5,542 nucleotides of DNA from an uncultured Ideonella sp. (GTDB lineage: Bacteria; Pseudomonadota; Gammaproteobacteria; Burkholderiales; Burkholderiaceae), in the NCBI GenBank assembly GCA_946479475.1, contig CAMLGG010000324.1, positions 1 through 5,542 of the forward strand, in the 5' to 3' direction. Below, piece after piece: positions 1 through 3,927 of the stretch (the first letter of the stretch is position 1; every line of letters begins with the position of its first letter). Position numbers and translations under genes: made by a program. A model generated the notes under the pieces. It saw only the letters and a list, made by a program, of their open reading frames with translations. It did not search any database and was not told where the DNA came from.

Positions 1-753
1 CTGCTCAAGGGCCTGGACCCGCTGAAGGACCAGAGCTACTTCCTGCACCGCCTGAACCAGGCCCAGCTGGCGAAGACGATGTTCCCGGTCGGCGAGCTGC
101 CGAAGACCGAGGTGCGCCGCCTCGCGGCCGAGATCGGCCTGCCCAATGCGAAGAAGAAGGACTCGACCGGCATCTGCTTCATCGGCGAGCGGCCCTTCCG
201 CGACTTCCTCAACCGCTACCTGAGCCATGCACCGGGGCCGATCAAGGACGACCGCGGCCGCCAGCTCGGCGAGCACGTGGGACTGAGCTTCTACACGCTC
301 GGCCAGCGCCAGGGCCTGGGCATCGGCGGCGTGAAGGACAGGAAGGCCGCGCGGGGCGGCGGCGAGCACGCGCCGTGGTACGTCGCCCGCAAGGACCTGC
401 AGACCAACACCCTGGTCGTGGTGCAGGGCCACGAGCATCCCTGGCTGCAGTACCGCGCGTTGGTGGCCGACGATGTGGCCTGGGTCGCTGGCGAGCCGCC
501 TGCGGACGGCCCGCGCGCCGCGAAGACGCGCTACCGGCAGGCCGACGCCCCTTGCGTCCTGGGCGATGCGAGCGCGAGCGGGTTCCGCCTCGACTTCCCG
601 CCCGAGGCACCGCAGTGGGCCGTCACGCCCGGGCAATCGGCCGTGCTCTACGAGGGCGAGGTCTGCCTCGGAGGCGGCGTCATCGCGCGGGCCGAACCGG
701 TACCCCCCGCCGGCGCCAGGCGCGAGGCGGCGGCCGAAGCGCCGGCCCGCTGA
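1..753 (+). CDS. mnmA: tRNA-specific 2-thiouridylase MnmA (C-terminal part; 5' end outside window)
   Basis: MnmA puts sulfur on C2 of the wobble uridine (U34) of Lys, Glu and Gln tRNAs in the cytoplasm, using ATP to adenylate the base and a cysteine persulfide fed by the IscS/Tus relay. The frame is open from base 1 to the TGA at 751-753, giving 250 residues. The family is usually about 360-380 residues, so the N-terminal PP-loop (SGGVDS) and the first catalytic cysteine are missing. Visible family motifs are KDQSYF (codons 9-14), [27 protein letters not shown] with the second catalytic cysteine at 175-177 (equivalent to E. coli Cys199), the [11 protein letters not shown] tRNA-contact loop at about 298-330, and the C-terminal barrel ending [16 protein letters not shown]. 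About 20 Ala/Pro/Arg-rich residues (codons 231-250) follow the conserved end and look like an unconserved tail. An internal ATG at 79 is not the start, because conserved sequence continues upstream of it. The gene converges on the DsbG-like gene with a 3-base gap. Identification is by motif recall. Confidence 0.97.
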   Translation: MLKGLDPLKDQSYFLHRLNQAQLAKTMFPVGELPKTEVRRLAAEIGLPNAKKKDSTGICFIGERPFRDFLNRYLSHAPGPIKDDRGRQLGEHVGLSFYTLGQRQGLGIGGVKDRKAARGGGEHAPWYVARKDLQTNTLVVVQGHEHPWLQYRALVADDVAWVAGEPPADGPRAAKTRYRQADAPCVLGDASASGFRLDFPPEAPQWAVTPGQSAVLYEGEVCLGGGVIARAEPVPPAGARREAAAEAPAR

Positions 754-756
754 GGT

Positions 757-1422
757 TCACAGGCCCGCGAAGGCCAGGAGCTCGGCGCCCTCGACGGCCC
801 CGGCATGCTGGCCGACCTCGCCCGTCTTCGCGTTGCGGTAGACGATCAACGGCACGCTGTCTGCATTGAACTTCTTGAACAGCTCGGTGTTGGCCTTGAC
901 CTTGGCCACCGCGGCCTCGTCGAGGGACGAGGCGGGTGTGATGCCCCGGCCGCCGGTGCCCACGCTGGACTCGTTCTCGGCCATCACCTTGGTCGGCTCG
1001 GGAGCGCCCAGGATGGTCGCCGCGATGGGTTCCGATTGCGGGCGCAGGAAGCCGATCGGCAGCCAGACGATCTTCAGCTTGCCGGTCACCGATTGGGCGT
1101 TGGCCCAAAGGTGCGCGCAGTGCGGGCAGGCGGGATCGAAGAAGACGTAGACCGTGTGGGCCGACATCATCGGGCCGATGGAAAAGCCGCTGCCGCTGGC
1201 CGCCAGGGTGTAGAGGTTCTGCGGCGCCGCGGGAGCGGCCGGGCTGGTGGCCGCTCCCGCTTCGGCCGTGGAGGGGGCCGCGCTGGCCGCCGGAGCGGCA
1301 GCAGGGGCCGGGGCGGGCGGGGTCGCCGGCACCGGCGACTCGGCCTGCTTGCTGCAGGCCGCGAGCGATCCCAGCGCGGCCAGCGAAGCCAGGGCGGTCA
1401 GGGTGAAGTGGCGTCGTTGCAT
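757..1422 (-). CDS. dsbG: DsbG-like periplasmic thiol:disulfide interchange lipoprotein
   Basis: A predicted 221-residue thioredoxin-fold protein that would exchange disulfides or reduce oxidised cysteines in the periplasm. The N-terminus has twin Arg (residues 3-4), a hydrophobic stretch, and a lipobox LAAC with Cys23 as the likely lipidation site. Residues 27-67 are a low-complexity Ala/Pro linker. The catalytic motif CPHC is at residues 99-102 (1117-1128), in the context FFDPACPHCAHLW. The cis-proline is P191, preceded by Val. The stretch after the active site aligns from memory with E. coli DsbG (P-x-S, AATIL, P-x-K, N-x-x-L). E. coli DsbG has an N-terminal dimerisation domain, but here only the linker stands in that place. 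The ATG at 1420-1422 is chosen because it gives a complete signal peptide and has GAGGA 6 bases upstream. The frame stays open upstream to 1680, but that part overlaps the PBP gene and has no family likeness. The gene lies 28 bases downstream of the PBP stop, so co-transcription is likely. The symbol reflects family likeness only: a generic DsbA-family lipoprotein is the alternative. Confidence 0.88.
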   Translation of the reverse strand: MQRRHFTLTALASLAALGSLAACSKQAESPVPATPPAPAPAAAPAASAAPSTAEAGAATSPAAPAAPQNLYTLAASGSGFSIGPMMSAHTVYVFFDPACPHCAHLWANAQSVTGKLKIVWLPIGFLRPQSEPIAATILGAPEPTKVMAENESSVGTGGRGITPASSLDEAAVAKVKANTELFKKFNADSVPLIVYRNAKTGEVGQHAGAVEGAELLAFAGL

Positions 1423-1428
1423 GAGGTG

Positions 1429-1433
1429 TCCTC
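1429..1433 (-). promoter_or_regulatory. Ribosome binding site of the DsbG-like gene
   Basis: The minus strand reads GAGGACACCTCATG. GAGGA matches the Shine-Dalgarno consensus and lies 6 bases before the ATG at 1422, which supports this start over the longer open frame. The site is also one arm of a 4-bp inverted repeat (GAGG-ACA-CCTC) that touches the start codon. Confidence 0.75.
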
Positions 1434-1450
1434 GGTCGTTGTTCTGAAGT

Positions 1451-3868
1451 TCAGGGAGACGAGGCGGCCGGCAATGGTTCCGTCGGCGGGGGCTCCTCGG
1501 CGGGCTCTTCCATGCCGATTTCCTGCACTTCGCCGCCATCGGCGTACTCGGCATACAGCCATTCGCCATCGCGCTCGACCACGCCCTCGGGCGGCGGATC
1601 GGGCGCGACCGGCACCTGGGACAGCGCCACGCGCATGTAATCGAGCCAGATGGGCAGGGCCAGGCCGCCGCCGGATTCACGGCTGCCGAGGCTCTTCGGA
1701 TCGTCGTAGCCCACCCAGGCGACGCCCACGACGCCGGGCTGGAAGCCGGCGAACCAGGCGTCGACGGCGTCGTTGGTGGTGCCCGTCTTGCCGTAGAGGT
1801 CCGGGCGGTGCAGGGCCCCGTTCACCCGCGCTGCGGTGCCGCTGACCACGACCTCGTGCAGCAGGCGCCGCATGACGAAGGCGTTGCGCTCCGGGATGGC
1901 CCGCTCGGACTCGGGCGGCGCGGGCTTGGGCAGCACCTCGTAGACCACCTTGCCGTCGGCGTCGATGATCTGGTCGATGACCTGTGGCGTGACGCGCCAG
2001 CCGCCGTTGGCGAAGACCGCGTAGGCCGAGGCCAGCTGGATCGGGGTGGTGCTGCCGGCGCCCAGCGCCAGGGTGAGGTTGTCCGGCTGGCGATCGGCAT
2101 CCAGCCCGAACTGCGCGGCCCAGATGCGCGCCGTGCTGACGCTCACCTGCTGCGCCAGCCGGATGCTGACGGCGTTCTTCGAGCGCGCGAGCGCCTGGCG
2201 CAGGGTCAGGGGGCCGTCGAACCTGCCGTCGGAGTTCTGCGGCCTCCAGCCGGTCGGGCCGGTGGCGTCGGGCAGCTCCAGCGGCGCGTCGTTGATGATG
2301 GTCGTCGGCATCACGCCGTGCTCGAGCGCGGCGGAGTAAAGAAAGGGCTTGAAGCTCGAGCCCGGCTGGCGCCACGCCTGGGTGGCATGGTTGAAGGGCT
2401 GGCGCGCGAAATCGAAGCCGCCGACCAGCGCACGCACGCGGCCCGTGCGCGGTTCCAGCGCGACGAAGGCGCCCTCGGCCCCGGGCCACTGCGAGATCGT
2501 CCAGGGCGTCTTCTTGTTGTTCTCCTGGTTCTGTACCCGCACGATGGCGCCGCGCGTGACGGCGAGCGCCGCCGGCGCCTTGGGCGAGAGGCCGGGCTGC
2601 GCCCAGCGCAGGCCCTCTCCCGCGAGCTTGACCTTCTCGCCGCTGGCCAGCTGCACCTGCACCTCCTTCGGCGAGGCATGCAGCACGATGGCGACTCGCA
2701 GCTCCTCGTCGTCGCGGTGGTCCTTCAATGCCTGGGCGGCCGCACGCTCCTGCTCGGCGCCGTCGGCGGACTCTTCGTCGGGCAGGTCCTCGTGGTCCTC
2801 CGGGCCGCGCCAGGGCTGGCGCCGCTCGTGGTCGATGAGGGCGCGCCTCAGCCCGGCCCAGGCGGCCTCCTGCTCGGCCGAGACCAGCGAGGTCACCACC
2901 TTGTAGCCGTGGGTGTAGGCCTGCTCGCCGAAGCGCTCGACCACCAGGCGGCGCGCCATCTCGGCCACGTGCTCGGCATGCACGTCCACCGTCTGCGCGG
3001 GCTTGATGTGAAGGGGCTCGTCGCGCGCGGCCTGGTACTCGGCGTCGTCGATCCTGCCCTGGTCGTGCATGGCCGCCAGCACCTGGCGCTGGCGCGCGCG
3101 GGCGCGCTCGACGTCGGCGATCGGGTTCGCGTAGTTGGGGTTCTGCGGCAGGCCGGCGAGCATCGCCGTCTCGGCCAGCGTGAGCTCGTCCAGCGGCTTG
3201 CCGAAATAGGTGCGCGCCGCGGCCCCGAAGCCATACGCGCGCTGGCCGAGGTAGATCTGGTTCTGGTAGAGCTCGAGGATTTCGCCCTTGCCGAGCTGGT
3301 GCTCGATCTTGGTCGCGAGCAGGGCCTCCTTGAACTTGCGCTCGAAGGTGCGGCGCTGCGAGAGGAAGAAGTTGCGCGCCACCTGCTGGGTGATGGTCGA
3401 GGCGCCCTGGAAGCGCCCGCCGGTCAGGTTGGCCACGGCGGCCCGCGCCACGCCGCGCCAGTCGATGCCGCCGTGCTCGTAGAAGCGCGCGTCCTCGATG
3501 GCCACGACGGCGTCCTGCATGCGCTTGGGGATCTTCTCGATCGGCAGGTAGATGCGGCGCTCGGCGCCGAACTGCGCAATCTCCACGCCATCGCGGGTGA
3601 CGACCTGCAGCGGCTGGCGCGGGTGGTAGTCCGTCACCCGGTCCAGCGACGGCAAGGTGGGCAGGACGACGGCCACCGCGATCGCCAGGACCAGCGCCGG
3701 CACCACGACGAGCAATGCGGCCGCCAAGGCCCAGAGCCGCCAGTCGCGCCAGCGAGGGCCTTCGTGTTCGGTGAGCCACCGGCGCCAGTTGTCGGGCCAG
3801 TGGAGGGCGCCGCGCTGGCGACGGGAAACGGGCGCCGGGAACGGCTGGCGGCGACTGCGGGTCGGCAT
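1451..3868 (-). CDS. mrcA: Class A penicillin-binding protein 1A (bifunctional transglycosylase/transpeptidase)
   Basis: A bifunctional peptidoglycan synthase that polymerises lipid II into glycan strands and cross-links the peptides. It would be anchored in the inner membrane with its catalytic domains in the periplasm. From the ATG it is 805 residues, normal for proteobacterial PBP1A. Domains in order: a basic cytoplasmic tail; one membrane helix (about 45-72); a GT51 transglycosylase with EDARFYEHGG (catalytic Glu125), GASTITQQ (155-162) and ILELYQNQIYLG (from 197); an OB-like domain (about 313-443) interrupted by an acidic insert (348-389); and a transpeptidase with SSFK (Ser504, codon 2357-2359), SKN (563-565) and KTGTT (from 694). 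The tail from about 783 is Glu/Pro-rich. I saw no cysteine, so it is not a direct disulfide substrate of its neighbour. The ATG at 3868 is preferred; an in-frame GTG at 3889 would add seven residues. Neither start has a clear Shine-Dalgarno sequence. PBP1A is clear, but mrcA versus a second class A paralogue cannot be decided here. Confidence 0.95.
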   Translation of the reverse strand: MPTRSRRQPFPAPVSRRQRGALHWPDNWRRWLTEHEGPRWRDWRLWALAAALLVVVPALVLAIAVAVVLPTLPSLDRVTDYHPRQPLQVVTRDGVEIAQFGAERRIYLPIEKIPKRMQDAVVAIEDARFYEHGGIDWRGVARAAVANLTGGRFQGASTITQQVARNFFLSQRRTFERKFKEALLATKIEHQLGKGEILELYQNQIYLGQRAYGFGAAARTYFGKPLDELTLAETAMLAGLPQNPNYANPIADVERARARQRQVLAAMHDQGRIDDAEYQAARDEPLHIKPAQTVDVHAEHVAEMARRLVVERFGEQAYTHGYKVVTSLVSAEQEAAWAGLRRALIDHERRQPWRGPEDHEDLPDEESADGAEQERAAAQALKDHRDDEELRVAIVLHASPKEVQVQLASGEKVKLAGEGLRWAQPGLSPKAPAALAVTRGAIVRVQNQENNKKTPWTISQWPGAEGAFVALEPRTGRVRALVGGFDFARQPFNHATQAWRQPGSSFKPFLYSAALEHGVMPTTIINDAPLELPDATGPTGWRPQNSDGRFDGPLTLRQALARSKNAVSIRLAQQVSVSTARIWAAQFGLDADRQPDNLTLALGAGSTTPIQLASAYAVFANGGWRVTPQVIDQIIDADGKVVYEVLPKPAPPESERAIPERNAFVMRRLLHEVVVSGTAARVNGALHRPDLYGKTGTTNDAVDAWFAGFQPGVVGVAWVGYDDPKSLGSRESGGGLALPIWLDYMRVALSQVPVAPDPPPEGVVERDGEWLYAEYADGGEVQEIGMEEPAEEPPPTEPLPAASSP

Positions 3869-3890
3869 CGTGCCGGCGATTATCGGCACG
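3869..3890 (-). promoter_or_regulatory. Inverted repeat with a -10-like GATAAT next to the PBP1A start
   Basis: A perfect 7-bp inverted repeat (CGTGCCG/CGGCACG) encloses an 8-base loop and directly abuts the ATG at 3868. On the minus strand the region contains GATAAT (plus-strand 3879-3884), close to the TATAAT consensus. A transcript from it would start only a few bases before the ATG, giving a leaderless or nearly leaderless message, which would fit the lack of a Shine-Dalgarno sequence. No TTGACA-like -35 is seen at 15-19 bases spacing, so promoter activity is a weak inference. The repeat could instead be an operator or a chance palindrome in GC-rich DNA. Confidence 0.3.
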
Positions 3891-3909
3891 CCGCGCTGAA
3901 CGGCCCGGA

Positions 3910-3927
3910 AGCGGGGTGGAGCCCGCT
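3910..3927 (-). terminator. Possible weak terminator hairpin at the end of the RTX gene
   Basis: On the minus strand AGCGGG-CTCCAC-CCCGCT forms a perfect 6-bp GC-rich stem with a 6-base loop. It starts on the last base of the RTX stop codon. Only TTCC follows rather than a run of T, so it is a poor intrinsic terminator by the usual rule. It may attenuate transcription into the PBP gene or stabilise the RTX message 3' end. Confidence 0.35.

Noticed and set aside
744..768. A 7-bp direct repeat GGCCCGC on both sides of the mnmA stop, considered as an attachment-site or duplication scar
   Set aside because: It is short, GC-rich and expected by chance in this composition. No mobile element lies nearby.
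1423..1680. An N-terminal extension of the DsbG-like frame up to 1680
   Set aside because: It overlaps the PBP1A coding sequence in a different frame. The ATG at 1422 has a good ribosome binding site and a full lipoprotein signal peptide.
805..1845. A long plus-strand frame antisense to the DsbG-like gene and the end of PBP1A
   Set aside because: The translation is Arg/Gly-rich without motifs, the expected mirror of GC-biased codons on the other strand.
1677..3779. A 700-codon minus-strand frame overlapping PBP1A in another phase
   Set aside because: It is Arg/Ala/Gly-rich shadow coding with no recognisable domain, within a gene whose proper frame has every expected PBP1A motif.
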